Source: Bacteroidales bacterium (GTDB lineage Bacteria > Bacteroidota > Bacteroidia > Bacteroidales > JAEINX01). Taken from it: DNA of 43,402 nucleotides. The stretch lies in the NCBI GenBank assembly GCA_016342645.1, contig JAEINX010000022.1, positions 1-43,402 of the forward strand, read 5' to 3'. This document shows, piece after piece, positions 26,730-36,937 of this stretch. The stretch's first letter is position 1, and every line of letters starts with the position of its first letter. The notes beneath the pieces are model-generated. The model was not told the DNA's origin, did not search any database, and saw nothing but the letters and a program-made list of their open reading frames with translations. The translations under genes were made by a program, and so were the position numbers.

Positions 26730-27872
26730 CTACTTCATAATTGCCTTTGAAATAACAATTCTTTGAACTTGATTTGTTCCTTCGTAAATTTGACAAAGTT
26801 TTGCATCTCTCATCATTTTTTCAACTGCAAATTCGGTTGAATATCCGTCTCCACCCATAGCCTGAACAGCGTCTGTTGTAACTTTCATACCAATGTCGGA
26901 TGCAAATAATTTCGACATGGCTGATAGTTTAGAAGCACTTCTCTGGCCTGTGTCATAGGCCCATGCGGCGTTCCATGTAATTAATCTTGCAGCCTCAATT
27001 TCGGTGGCCATATCAGCAAGCATAAAACCAATAGCTTGATTAGCTGAAATTGGTTTTCCAAACTGAACTCTATTTTTTGTCCAATTTTTTGCAGTTTCAA
27101 AAGCTGCTCTTGCATTCCCAACGCTTAAAGCAGCGACTCCTGTTCTCGTTCTATCAAAGGTTTTCATGGCAATCAGAAACCCTCTTCCCTCCTGCCCCAA
27201 CATATTTTCGGCAGGAATTTCAACATCAGTATAAATAATTTCGTTTTGAACTGAAGCTTTTTGTCCCATTTTTTGCAAATGGGGTTTTATTTCAATTCCG
27301 GGGAGGTCGGTAGGAACTACAAAAGCTGTTAAGCTTCTGGCGCCTTTTTCAGGGTCAGTCAAAGCAAAAACGGTGTGAAATATGGCAACTTCACCGTTTG
27401 TTATAAAACGTTTATGGCCATTAATTACAAATTTATCGCCTTTACGAATCGCAGTTGTTTTTATTCCGGCAACGTCAGACCCTGCATTTGGTTCAGTCAA
27501 GCAATAAGCAGCAACAGATTTTTCTTCAATTATCCTTCCAAAAAACTTTTTTTGCTGTTGCTCGTTAGCAGCTAATAATAATGGAGTTAATGCCAAAGTA
27601 TTTGCATCAATTCCAATCCCGATTCCTATGCAACCTGCACCAAGTTCTTCTGACGCAATTGCGCTATCCATAATGTTAAAACCATTTCCACCGAATTTTA
27701 TAGGAATAGGACCATTCATTATATTTTCATCATAAGCTTTTTTTACAATTTCCCATGGAAATTCAGCTAATTCATCATATTTTAATCTGTTAGGAATAAT
27801 TAATCTTTTAGTGAAATCACGATACTTGTTTTGAATATCTATTTGTTTTGTGCTAAGTGAAAAATCTATCAT
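26730..27872 (-). CDS. Acyl-CoA dehydrogenase (short/medium-chain type)
   Basis: A 380-residue acyl-CoA dehydrogenase of standard length, like butyryl-CoA dehydrogenases. Motifs are YCLTEPNAGSDVAGIKTT (flavin/substrate contact), RFITNGEVA, and a C-terminal QAMGGDGYSTEFAVEKMMRDA with the catalytic base Glu364 in IYEGTNQ. It is not closely related to the 597-residue neighbour beyond the common core. The gene is on the opposite strand and so forms its own transcription unit. Confidence 0.93.
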   Translation of the reverse strand: MIDFSLSTKQIDIQNKYRDFTKRLIIPNRLKYDELAEFPWEIVKKAYDENIMNGPIPIKFGGNGFNIMDSAIASEELGAGCIGIGIGIDANTLALTPLLLAANEQQQKKFFGRIIEEKSVAAYCLTEPNAGSDVAGIKTTAIRKGDKFVINGHKRFITNGEVAIFHTVFALTDPEKGARSLTAFVVPTDLPGIEIKPHLQKMGQKASVQNEIIYTDVEIPAENMLGQEGRGFLIAMKTFDRTRTGVAALSVGNARAAFETAKNWTKNRVQFGKPISANQAIGFMLADMATEIEAARLITWNAAWAYDTGQRSASKLSAMSKLFASDIGMKVTTDAVQAMGGDGYSTEFAVEKMMRDAKLCQIYEGTNQVQRIVISKAIMK

Positions 27873-28281
27873 TTTACTCTTACTTTTGGTTTATTAATAA
27901 TTATTAATTATTGAACATCAATTATTTTACTAAATAGAAAAATAATTCATCAATAAAAAAAACAAAAATAATATTTATTTATTAATTTCAAAATTAAAAT
28001 TCATTGCATAGCAAACATTACTTTTATATACAAAAAAAATAAATATTGTTTTCTCGATTTCCTAAAATATTCATCTTTAGAAAAAAAAAATAAAAAAACA
28101 CTTGCGTTTTTTTTTGTTTTGTTGTATATTTGAAAACTTTTTAGATATAAAATATATTTGACTTTTCTGATACCAATATAAAAATGGACATTGGTAAAAT
28201 AATAACAAAATTCAAAATCTCAGAATTTGAGACTTGGTTTACTCAATCTATTTAAAAAATATTATTAAAAATTGAATTATT
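27873..28281. other. Divergent AT-rich spacer upstream of a T9SS gene
   Basis: 409 bases with A- and T-runs. The recognisable signal is a -33/-7 promoter at 28101-28132. ACCAAT (28172-28177) and ATTGGT (28190-28195) form a short stem in the leader. A 23-codon frame at 28184-28255 lies in the leader, but nothing supports its translation. Confidence 0.45.
28101..28132 (+). promoter_or_regulatory. Bacteroidota-type -33/-7 promoter of the 28282 gene
   Basis: CTTG at 28101-28104 and TATATTTG at 28125-28132 are 20 bases apart, matching the TTTG-N19-21-TAnnTTTG rule. The leader to the ATG at 28282 would be about 145 bases. Confidence 0.55.
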
Positions 28282-31200
28282 ATGAAAAAATTTACAATTT
28301 GTATCATCACAGCATTAGTTTTTACATCCTTTAATAATTGTTTTGCAAAAAATAACTATATGTCAGTTTTCGAAAACAATGAAATTTTAACCACCGGAAC
28401 AATAAGCGGAACAGTTGTGGATTCAGCCACCTTTGAACCAATTGAAAATGTCCTTATAAATGTTGAAGGAACAATATTTTCGGCGATTTCAACTGAAGAT
28501 GGGACATATACAATCTCTAATGTTGATATTGGAATATACGACATCACTGCAACTGCTGAATTGTTAATTTCAAAAACACAGTTTGACATTGAAGTAATTG
28601 AAGGAGATACAGCTATCGTTAATTTTTTTCTCACTCCGAAACCTCCAGTATTAGAAAATATTATCCCGGGAATAGAGGAAATAACTCTTGAATGGGATGA
28701 AAATGTAAATTTTGACAATAGTGAGACCGGGCACTTTACTACTCCACAGGGTGATCCGTCATCACCGCTTTGGTCAATTTACATAAATACTGCCACTTGG
28801 GACGGCAATGACCTTGAGGTCGAAGATGAAATTGCTATTTTTGACGATGATTTAATAGTTGGAGTTTTTACACTTAGTCAGGTTTGTACACCGGATAATT
28901 GTTTTGATAACGTTTTAATTGCATTTTCTGAATTTATTACCGGCCAGGGATATACTCCCGGCAATCTTTTTAGTTTTAAAGCATGGGATGAAAGTGAAGG
29001 ATTAGAAACAAGTTTTTGCAATTATACATTTTTTGATCCCTATGGAGGTAATTTTACGGGCAATTATTTTCCTTATGATGATGGTGTGTATAGCATAATG
29101 ACACTTGAATTTTTCTCATATCTTCCAAATTATAATATCTACTATAAAGATAGTACTTTGATTGCTTCAGGAATAATAGGAAATTCATATACAGATAGCG
29201 GATTAACTTATGGCCAGGAATATTGCTATTTTATAACCCGTGTATGTGAAAATGGAATGGAAACGCCTCCTTCAAATATTTTATGCGCTTCTCCATTAGC
29301 GATAACTGGCCAACAAAGTGGAACGATAAGCGATATTGTTTTAAATCCGATCAAAGGTGCTGTTATTACAATTGAAGGTACAAGCCTGACGGCAACAAGC
29401 GGACCAATCGGAACTTATTTTATTGATAACATTCCAATCGGAGATCATAGCGTAAATGTTTCTGCCCAAGGCTATGAAACAAAATCACAAGAAATTACTA
29501 TTATTGAAGGTGAAACAAGTAATCTTGACTTTTCACTTTTAGCAATACAATCTCTAAGTATTGAACCGGGCTTTCAATTTGTTTCATCAAGAGTAATTCC
29601 TATCGAAGCAGATATGGAAATAGTGGCTCAGGAAATTATTAATGATGACCTATATTATATTAGGGATTCACGAGGTTATATGTTAAGAAAAATAGGGCCA
29701 AATTGGGCCAATGGTATTGGTGATTGGGTTACAAACGAAGGGTATTTAATTAAAACCTCTGCCTCAGGACAATTTACTTTAGAAGGAAGCATGCTTTCAC
29801 AATCAACACCAATTGATATTTGTTCAGGCTTTCAATTTGTCAGTTATTTGCCTTTAATTGAAATTGATGCATTCGATGCTTTTAATTCAGTAATTAGTGA
29901 TAATCTTGTTTATATAAGAAATTCAGAGGGCTCAATGTTAAGAAAAGTTGGCCCTGATTGGGTAAATGGAATTGGAAATTGTATTCCGGGCGAAGCCTAT
30001 CTTACTAAAATATTGTCAGAAGACACTTTAATTTATCCGTTCAATTGTGGTGATCCGTTTACTGATCTGCGTGATGGACAAACATATAAAACAGTTCAAA
30101 TAGGTGAGCAATGCTGGATGGCTGAAAATCTGAATTGTGGTTTAATGATTAACAGTGATTTAAACCAAATAAATAATGATATTATTGAAAAATATTGCTA
30201 TGATAACGATACCGCTAATTGTGAAACTTATGGCGGACTCTACCAATGGGATGAGATGATGCAATACACAACAGCAGAGGGTAGTCGTGGCATTTGCCCA
30301 CCTGCTTGGCATTTACCCTCCGACAACGAATGGACAATTCTAACTGATTTTCTTGGAGGATGGGGAATTGCCGGTGGTGAAATGAAAGAAAAAGGAATAA
30401 TTCATTGGAACTCGCCAAATACCGGAGCTACAAACGAAAGTGGTTTTACAGCTAAACCCGGAGGTTGCTTTTTATACTACAATAATATTTTTGATAAACA
30501 AAAAAATAAATTTTACTCATGGTCATCCACCTCAATTGATAACGCTGGAAGTTGGCAAAGAGGCATAAGCTATAACTTTTCAAATATTTTACGAAGCAAT
30601 TTCCAAAAAGTATTAGGCCTTTCAGTGCGTTGCATTAAAGACAGTATTCAAACTGATAATTGTGTAAAGAATTCAAAGCAAGGAGTAATTAATTTAATCC
30701 CAATAAAGAAAAGCAATTATGTTCATTCACCTCAGCATTTTAATTTCAAAGGCGGTAATCCAGCCCAAGCAGTTTATACTTTATATTTTGAAGGCCTGGA
30801 AATTGGCGATGAAGTTGCTGTTTTTGATGGAGGATTAATGGTTGGAGCCATTAAAATCAATTCAGAAGAAACTTTAAAAAACGAACTCCCGGTTTTTAGC
30901 TCAACACTTACAGGACAAGGATATAATTCGGGAAATTCTTTGATAATTAAAGTGTGGGATGGTAAAATTAATCAGGAAATTGATTTTAATTTTGAATATA
31001 AAAATCCTTATGGAGATGCTTTTATGGATAAGTGTTTCCCGAAAATAGACGGTGAATACAGTATTTTGAAGGTTAGAAAAAATTCTTCAGGAATTGATAA
31101 TATTTCCAACAACATCACAATTTATCCAAACCCATCAACCGGAAAAATTTCAATTAGAAATCTGTCAGGTTTCAAAAACCTGACAGATTTGGAAATCACC

Positions 31201-31389
31201 GATCTTACCGGAAAAACAATCTTCCAATCAAAAATTAAAAACTTCCATACTTGTCCGTACGAAGCGAAGCAAGTCGGTATGGATGTATCATCAATCGAAA
31301 TTGACCTTTCCGAAATCAAAAAAGGAATATATATTTTAAATCTTAGTAATAAAGATTTTAAAAAAACTAAAAAGATTGTAATTCAATAA
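28282..31389 (+). CDS. Secreted multidomain protein with FISUMP domain and T9SS sorting domain
   Basis: A 1035-residue exported protein. Order: signal peptide (1-22); carboxypeptidase-regulatory-like domain (about 40-115, GTISGTVVDSATFEPIENV); module with VEDEIAIFDDD (about 148-275); a fibronectin-like stretch; second carboxypeptidase-regulatory-like domain (about 350-425); two copies of the KIGPNWANGIGD module (about 428-588); a Fibrobacter major paralogous (FISUMP) domain (about 590-790, TDLRDGQTYKTVQIGEQCWM); a second FDGG module (about 815-930); and a T9SS tail beginning IYPNPSTG. The tail is longer than usual because two palindromic DNA elements are read in frame (31158-31190, 31241-31286). 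Likely surface-bound; binding partner unknown. Confidence 0.85.
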   Translation: MKKFTICIITALVFTSFNNCFAKNNYMSVFENNEILTTGTISGTVVDSATFEPIENVLINVEGTIFSAISTEDGTYTISNVDIGIYDITATAELLISKTQFDIEVIEGDTAIVNFFLTPKPPVLENIIPGIEEITLEWDENVNFDNSETGHFTTPQGDPSSPLWSIYINTATWDGNDLEVEDEIAIFDDDLIVGVFTLSQVCTPDNCFDNVLIAFSEFITGQGYTPGNLFSFKAWDESEGLETSFCNYTFFDPYGGNFTGNYFPYDDGVYSIMTLEFFSYLPNYNIYYKDSTLIASGIIGNSYTDSGLTYGQEYCYFITRVCENGMETPPSNILCASPLAITGQQSGTISDIVLNPIKGAVITIEGTSLTATSGPIGTYFIDNIPIGDHSVNVSAQGYETKSQEITIIEGETSNLDFSLLAIQSLSIEPGFQFVSSRVIPIEADMEIVAQEIINDDLYYIRDSRGYMLRKIGPNWANGIGDWVTNEGYLIKTSASGQFTLEGSMLSQSTPIDICSGFQFVSYLPLIEIDAFDAFNSVISDNLVYIRNSEGSMLRKVGPDWVNGIGNCIPGEAYLTKILSEDTLIYPFNCGDPFTDLRDGQTYKTVQIGEQCWMAENLNCGLMINSDLNQINNDIIEKYCYDNDTANCETYGGLYQWDEMMQYTTAEGSRGICPPAWHLPSDNEWTILTDFLGGWGIAGGEMKEKGIIHWNSPNTGATNESGFTAKPGGCFLYYNNIFDKQKNKFYSWSSTSIDNAGSWQRGISYNFSNILRSNFQKVLGLSVRCIKDSIQTDNCVKNSKQGVINLIPIKKSNYVHSPQHFNFKGGNPAQAVYTLYFEGLEIGDEVAVFDGGLMVGAIKINSEETLKNELPVFSSTLTGQGYNSGNSLIIKVWDGKINQEIDFNFEYKNPYGDAFMDKCFPKIDGEYSILKVRKNSSGIDNISNNITIYPNPSTGKISIRNLSGFKNLTDLEITDLTGKTIFQSKIKNFHTCPYEAKQVGMDVSSIEIDLSEIKKGIYILNLSNKDFKKTKKIVIQ
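31158..31190. repeat. Perfect 15-bp palindrome inside the T9SS tail coding region
   Basis: AAATCTGTCAGGTTT at 31158-31172 is exactly complementary to 31176-31190 with a 3-base loop. It encodes LSGFKNLTDL in frame within the sorting domain. I remember the CTGTCAGGTTT palindrome as a frequent intergenic repeat in Bacteroidota, so here it probably entered a gene at a tolerated loop. Confidence 0.75.
31241..31286. repeat. Second in-frame palindromic element in the T9SS tail
   Basis: ACTTCCATAC (31241-31250) pairs with GTATGGATGT (31277-31286) with one mismatch, and inner ACTTG/CAAGT arms (31249-31253, 31270-31274) add a second stem. The stretch is G+C-richer than the surroundings and encodes FHTCPYEAKQVGMDV, which looks unlike a sorting domain and breaks its usual strand pattern. 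Confidence 0.6.
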
Positions 31390-31519
31390 CCAAAAAAGGT
31401 AATTTCTTTTTAGGAAGGTAATTGAATGAGTATGTAAAAAAATCTTCACATATTTAATTGATTCTATTAAATATTTAGCCAAATTTCGCCTTTGTTTCTC
31501 GAATTATGAAAAATTTTAT

Positions 31520-31527
31520 TACATTTG
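31520..31527 (+). promoter_or_regulatory. TAnnTTTG -7 box upstream of the hybrid kinase
   Basis: TACATTTG matches the -7 consensus 152 bases before the ATG at 31679. A TTTG at 31491-31494 is 25 bases upstream, farther than the usual 19-21. The 289-base gap from the previous gene holds nothing else that I recognise. Confidence 0.4.
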
Positions 31528-31678
31528 AACCAAAAATGGAAGATATCGCTTTTTTAACTCTTCATTAGGTATGGAAATAGACGTTATTAGAAAGACTGAC
31601 AGATGTATCAGAATAGAAATAAAATGCGTAGTAAATGTAATAGTTATTTTTGAAATCGGGTAAAAGAAAATAGAAGAT

Positions 31679-34450
31679 ATGAAAGACTTAAAAAAAGATG
31701 ATCTTCTTTCAGTAATTGAAAAATTACACAGTAGAATTTCTGAATTGGAAAATATGAAAACCAGACAGATAAAAGCAGAGGAGGAGTTAAAAGCTGCTAA
31801 TTTACAGATTCGCAAAATAGAAGAAAACCTTAAAAATTTCTTCAATTCCAATTTCGATTTTCTCTGGGTACTTGACGAAACCGGAAACATTATTACTATC
31901 AATGACACGGTTAAACAAAGGTTAGGATATAATGAGAACGAATTAATAGGTAAATCAATTCTTTTTGTTTATCCGGAAGAATATAGGGATAATGCAGCAA
32001 AAATAATTACGGCAATGTTGAAGGGAAAACAGAATTCATGCCCTATCCCGATTATGGCAAAGGACGGTAGTAAAATTTCAGTAGAAACTTATATTGCCAA
32101 GGGTGCATGGAACGGCAAACCCGCCTTTTTTGGAACCAGTAAAGATATTTCGGCTCTAAAATTATCAGAAGAAAAATTTGCCAAAGCATTTCATTGCGGC
32201 CCTGCCATAAAAGGATTAAGTGATATTTTAACAGGCGAATATTATGAAGTAAATCAAACTTTCTATGATAAACTTGGTTTTACACCCAAAGAAGTTATAG
32301 GGAAAAAAGCTAAAGATATACTACGTTTGGATGATGATTTCAGAACAAATACTCTCACGAGATTATTAAAACAGGGATTCATACAAAATGAAGAAACCGT
32401 AATTTACCCCAAAAATGGAACCCCAATAAATGTGTTGCTTTCAGGTGAAATAATTGAAATACAAGATAAAAAGTATAATTTCACAACAGCTATTGACATT
32501 ACCGGTCTTAAGAAAGCAGAAGAATATCTTAAAGAAAGTGAAGATAAATTCAGGTTTTTATCAGCTGCAACTTTCGAAGGTATTGTCGTACACAAAAAAG
32601 GAATTGTAGTTGATGCCAATCAATCCTTCCTAAAAATGACAGGATATAGTAAAGAAGAAGTAATAGGTGAAAATTTACTTGACTATATTCCAAAAGCAAA
32701 GGATAAAGCTAAAATATTGATAAATATCACCAAGCAAATAACTAAACCTTACACTATAACCGCAAAACATAAAAGTGGCAAAACTTTTATTGTTGAACTG
32801 GAATCAAAAAATGTTAATCACAATGGTAAAAAGCTTAGAATAGTCGCCGTTCGTGACGTAACACAAAAAATTAAAGTCGAAGAAGAACGAAGAATAAGCG
32901 AAGAACGTTTTCGAAAATTGATAGAACATATGCCAAGCGGAGTTGCTATTTATTCACCTATTGACAATGGAAACAATTTCAAATTTTTAGAAGTAAATAA
33001 AGCTGCTGAAATAATTACAAACTCAACAAAAAATGACCTAATCGGCTATTCATTATTAGAGAAGTTCCCAAATATGGGAAAATCACCTTTAGTTAAGGGA
33101 CTAAAAAAAGTGAATACAACAGGAAAGGACTTACATATACCTCCATTCTATTATAAAGATAGCGTTCGCGAAGGCTGGCGAGAAAATTATATTTATAAAT
33201 TGCAATCGGGCGAGATTGTCGCAATTTTTACGGATGTTTCCGAAAGGCTAAATGCTCAGCAAAAACTAAAGAATCAAAACATTGATTTGAAAATCGCCAA
33301 AGAAAAAGCTGAAGAATCCGACCGCTTGAAATCAGCTTTCCTCGCAAATATGAGCCATGAAATCCGTACACCGATGAATGGTATTCTTGGCTTTGCCGAT
33401 TTGTTGAGAGAACCTGAAATTTCAGGCCAGGAACAAGAAAAATATGTTGACATTATTGAAGATAGTGGCAAACGAATGCTTAATATTATAAACGATTTGA
33501 TTGATATTTCTAAAGTTGAAGCGGGTCAAATGGAAGTCAACATTTCAGAAACAAATATTAATGAGCAAATCGAATACCTTTATACTTTTTTCAAACCTGA
33601 GGTTGAGAACAAAGGCATGAAACTTTCGTTTTCAAATACTTTAACAAAAAATGAAGCCATAATTGAAACCGATAAAGAAAAAGTTTATGCCATATTAACT
33701 AACCTTATCAAAAATGCAATAAAATATTCAAATAAAGGTAATATTGAATTCGGTTATAATTTAAAAAAGGATAGTGTTCCCGTTGAAATGGAGTTTTATG
33801 TGAAGGACACAGGAATCGGAATTCCGGAGAATCGACAGCAAGCAGTTTTCGACCGCTTCGTACAGGCCGATATTGAAGATAAAAAAGCTATGGAAGGTGC
33901 CGGGCTTGGTTTGTCTATTTGTAAGGCTTATGTGGAAATGCTCGGAGGAAAAATTTGGCTTGAATCGAAGGAAAGAACCGGTTCGCAGTTTTACTTTACC
34001 ATCCCATATACCCCTAAAACTAATGAAAAACCTAAAGTTCCTGTTGAATCACTTAAAGGAGAAATAATTAAAGGTATTAAAAAAATAAATATATTAATTG
34101 TTGAAGATGAAGAATTTTCCGACTATCACCTGAGTATTATCCTTAAAAATATTAGCAAAGAAGTTTTTCATGCCTGTACCGGCAATCAAGCTGTTGAACT
34201 TTGCCAGAGCAATCAAAACCTTGATTTAATATTAATGGATATTAAATTGCCTCTAATGAATGGTTATAAGGCTACCAGAAAAATTCGTGAATTCAATAAA
34301 GATGTGAAAATTATTGCTCAAACAGCTTATGCTCTTCCTGGCGATAGGGAAAAAGCTTTGGAAGCCGGATGCGATGATTATATCACAAAACCAATAAACA
34401 AAGATGAACTTATAGGAATCATTGAGAGGCTGTTGGTGAAAGACAATTGA
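31679..34450 (+). CDS. Soluble PAS-rich hybrid sensor histidine kinase
   Basis: A 923-residue cytoplasmic hybrid kinase without membrane segments. A short coiled coil (1-50) precedes four PAS-like domains (about 50-165, 165-285, 285-405, 405-530), then a coiled linker, HisKA with phospho-acceptor His560 in NMSHEIRTPMNG, and HATPase (about 660-790) with NLIKNAIKYS, DTGIGIPE and GAGLGLSICK. A receiver domain (about 805-920) has Asp854 (ILMDIKLPLMNG) and the conserved Lys of TKPI. Signals are probably internal (redox, metabolite or light through PAS). No output-regulator gene lies beside it; downstream is the hyp cluster, 207 bases away with its own promoter. Confidence 0.93.
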   Translation: MKDLKKDDLLSVIEKLHSRISELENMKTRQIKAEEELKAANLQIRKIEENLKNFFNSNFDFLWVLDETGNIITINDTVKQRLGYNENELIGKSILFVYPEEYRDNAAKIITAMLKGKQNSCPIPIMAKDGSKISVETYIAKGAWNGKPAFFGTSKDISALKLSEEKFAKAFHCGPAIKGLSDILTGEYYEVNQTFYDKLGFTPKEVIGKKAKDILRLDDDFRTNTLTRLLKQGFIQNEETVIYPKNGTPINVLLSGEIIEIQDKKYNFTTAIDITGLKKAEEYLKESEDKFRFLSAATFEGIVVHKKGIVVDANQSFLKMTGYSKEEVIGENLLDYIPKAKDKAKILINITKQITKPYTITAKHKSGKTFIVELESKNVNHNGKKLRIVAVRDVTQKIKVEEERRISEERFRKLIEHMPSGVAIYSPIDNGNNFKFLEVNKAAEIITNSTKNDLIGYSLLEKFPNMGKSPLVKGLKKVNTTGKDLHIPPFYYKDSVREGWRENYIYKLQSGEIVAIFTDVSERLNAQQKLKNQNIDLKIAKEKAEESDRLKSAFLANMSHEIRTPMNGILGFADLLREPEISGQEQEKYVDIIEDSGKRMLNIINDLIDISKVEAGQMEVNISETNINEQIEYLYTFFKPEVENKGMKLSFSNTLTKNEAIIETDKEKVYAILTNLIKNAIKYSNKGNIEFGYNLKKDSVPVEMEFYVKDTGIGIPENRQQAVFDRFVQADIEDKKAMEGAGLGLSICKAYVEMLGGKIWLESKERTGSQFYFTIPYTPKTNEKPKVPVESLKGEIIKGIKKINILIVEDEEFSDYHLSIILKNISKEVFHACTGNQAVELCQSNQNLDLILMDIKLPLMNGYKATRKIREFNKDVKIIAQTAYALPGDREKALEAGCDDYITKPINKDELIGIIERLLVKDN

Positions 34451-34612
34451 ACAAGTTGTTTTGGTGCAATAAAAAATTAATAGCAACTCTTGATTTTCAT
34501 CATGGTTTTTTTATTAATATACAATTCAAAAATCAATTCTTAAATCTTTCAAAAATCTCAAAATTATTTTTTACATACTAAAACTCAAGCCATTTTTTAT
34601 AACTAAAAAACG

Positions 34613-34620
34613 TAATTTTG
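34613..34620 (+). promoter_or_regulatory. TAnnTTTG -7 box of the hyp cluster
   Basis: TAATTTTG lies 37 bases before the hypF ATG and matches the Bacteroidota -7 consensus. The -33 region is T-rich without a clear TTTG. It probably drives hypF and the overlapping hypC. Confidence 0.45.
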
Positions 34621-34657
34621 CTGCGTTTTATAAATTTCGATTTTTGGAATATTTATT

Positions 34658-36937
34658 ATGAATTCGGCAGCATTAAAAATACATATAAAAGGCTTGGTTC
34701 AAGGAGTTGGTTTTCGGCCTTTTATTTATCGGCTGGCTAATCGTTTTAATTTAAAAGGCTCGGTTGAAAACCGTAACGATGGCGTAATAATTTTTGTAGA
34801 AGGCCTTAAAAACAATGTTGATAATTTTCTCAATTCAATAAAGAACGAAGCTCCACCGGCATCAAACATAAATTCAATTGCTTCTGAAAGTTGTTCTGTA
34901 AATAATTTTGATGAATTTAAAATAATTAAAAGCACAAATAAATCGGAAGAAATTACCGAGATAAGCCCCGATATTGCTGTTTGCGAGGATTGCCTGAAAG
35001 ATATGGAATCACAATCGCATCGTATTGATTATCCGTTTATAAATTGCACTAATTGCGGGCCTCGGTTTACAATTATTCAAGACTTACCCTATGATAGGAA
35101 AAATACAACAATGAAATCTTTTCCTATGTGTGAAAAATGCCGAAGCGAATACGAAGACGTTCTTGACCGGAGATTTCATGCACAACCCGTAGCTTGCAAT
35201 GATTGTGGGCCTATTTATACTTTAACTTACAAAAACAATGAAATCACCGATTTAAAAGAGATTTTAAATATCTCAGCAAAGCTTATTGAACAAGGAAAAA
35301 TAGTTGCAATTAAAGGCTTGGGTGGATTTCATCTTGCCTGTGATGCTCAAAACGAAGAAGCTGTCAACCGTTTAAGAAAAGCTAAAAATCGTGATGGAAA
35401 ACCTTTTGCCGTAATGTTTGCGACAATTGAAGATTTGAAAGAATTTACGAATGCAAACGATACAGAAATTGAATCATTACTTTCGTGGAAACGGCCAATT
35501 TTAATTCTTCAGGAAAAGAAAAAACTTGCAAAAAGTGTTAGTGTAGGATTTAAAACCTTAGGAGCGATGCTTCCTTATATGCCTTTTCATTACTTGCTTT
35601 TCGAGGCATTGAGGCTCCCGGTAATTGTTCTAACAAGCGGAAATATTTCGGATGAACCCATTATTATTGACAACCAAATTGCTATTGAAGAATTATTGCC
35701 GGTTTCGGATGCAATTATCACTTATAATCGTGATATTTATAATCGTACAGACGATTCCCTTACTGTTGTTTTTAATAATAAAGAGCGGCTTTTAAGAAGA
35801 TCAAGAGGATTTGCACCTTCACCCGTAAACCTAAACCTTAATGTTGACGGAATTCTTGCTACAGGAGCCGAACTTGTAAATTGTTTTTGCCTTGGAAAAG
35901 GAAAACAAGCTTTTTTGAGCCAGCACATTGGTGACCTTAAAAATATGGAAACCTTAGAATATTATTCCGAGACTATTGATAAATTTCAAAAACTGTTCCG
36001 CATAAAAACCTCCCTTGTAGTCTGCGATCTTCATCCCGATTATTTGTCAACAAAATATGCTAATGAGCTAAACATTAAAACTATTGCTGTTCAACATCAC
36101 CACGCTCATATTGCATCCTGCATGGCAGAGTATGGCCTCGACGAAAAAGTAATTGGTGTTGCCTTCGATGGAATTGGTTTGGGAACAGATAATAAAATCT
36201 GGGGTGGTGAATTTTTTATTTGCGATTTATTTGATTTTGAAAGATATTCTCATTTTGAATATATTCCAATGCCCGGCGGCGATAAAGCAACAAAAGAACC
36301 CTGGCGAATGGCTATTTCATATCTTTATAAATATTACGGCAAGAGTTTCCTTGATTTAAAACTTCCTTTTCTTGAAAATATTGAAGAGGATAAAATTGAA
36401 TTAATTATTTCGGCTATCGAAAAAAAAATTAATTGTCCGGAAACATCAAGCGCCGGACGACTTTTTGATTCAATTGCTGCCTTGATAAATTTGTGTTTAA
36501 ATTCTAATTTTCATGCCGAAGCACCAATGCGTCTCGAAGCAATTATTGATAAAAACTGTTCAGACGAATATGATTTAATTACAAATAATGAAATTTCGGT
36601 AAAAGAAATAATTAAAGGTGTTGTTGATGATATAATTAATTTAAAATCACAATCAGAAATATCAACAAAATTTCACAATACAATAATTTCTATTATTTTT
36701 GCACAAGTTTTAGAAATCTCCAAAAAGTATAAAATAAACAAAGTTGTGCTTTCGGGAGGCAGTTTCCAAAATCGTTATATTATTGAAAGGATTGAAAATT
36801 TATTAATAAAAAATAGTTTTAAAGTTTATGCACCTTGTAAAATTCCGGCCAACGACGGCGGAATTGCACTCGGACAACTTGCTATTGCTGCTAAAAGGAG
36901 AGAAAAAGATGTGTTTAAGTATTCCGGCAAAAATTAA
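34658..36937 (+). CDS. hypF: Carbamoyltransferase HypF
   Basis: A 759-residue HypF of normal length. It makes the thiocarbamate precursor of the cyanide ligands of [NiFe] hydrogenase from carbamoyl phosphate and ATP, acting on the C-terminal Cys of HypE. Domains: acylphosphatase-like (1-95, GLVQGVGFRPFIYRLA), two zinc fingers (Cys109/112/130/133 and Cys158/161/180/183), YrdC-like (about 195-385) and Kae1-like with HHHAHIASCMAEYGL and AFDGIGLGTD. It is the first gene of the cluster, and its 3' end overlaps hypC by 29 bases. Confidence 0.97.
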   Translation: MNSAALKIHIKGLVQGVGFRPFIYRLANRFNLKGSVENRNDGVIIFVEGLKNNVDNFLNSIKNEAPPASNINSIASESCSVNNFDEFKIIKSTNKSEEITEISPDIAVCEDCLKDMESQSHRIDYPFINCTNCGPRFTIIQDLPYDRKNTTMKSFPMCEKCRSEYEDVLDRRFHAQPVACNDCGPIYTLTYKNNEITDLKEILNISAKLIEQGKIVAIKGLGGFHLACDAQNEEAVNRLRKAKNRDGKPFAVMFATIEDLKEFTNANDTEIESLLSWKRPILILQEKKKLAKSVSVGFKTLGAMLPYMPFHYLLFEALRLPVIVLTSGNISDEPIIIDNQIAIEELLPVSDAIITYNRDIYNRTDDSLTVVFNNKERLLRRSRGFAPSPVNLNLNVDGILATGAELVNCFCLGKGKQAFLSQHIGDLKNMETLEYYSETIDKFQKLFRIKTSLVVCDLHPDYLSTKYANELNIKTIAVQHHHAHIASCMAEYGLDEKVIGVAFDGIGLGTDNKIWGGEFFICDLFDFERYSHFEYIPMPGGDKATKEPWRMAISYLYKYYGKSFLDLKLPFLENIEEDKIELIISAIEKKINCPETSSAGRLFDSIAALINLCLNSNFHAEAPMRLEAIIDKNCSDEYDLITNNEISVKEIIKGVVDDIINLKSQSEISTKFHNTIISIIFAQVLEISKKYKINKVVLSGGSFQNRYIIERIENLLIKNSFKVYAPCKIPANDGGIALGQLAIAAKRREKDVFKYSGKN

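Noticed and set aside
28184..28255. 23-codon frame in the leader of the 28282 gene, a possible leader peptide
   Set aside because: No run of regulatory codons, no ribosome site and no terminator/antiterminator pair; frames of this size are expected by chance.
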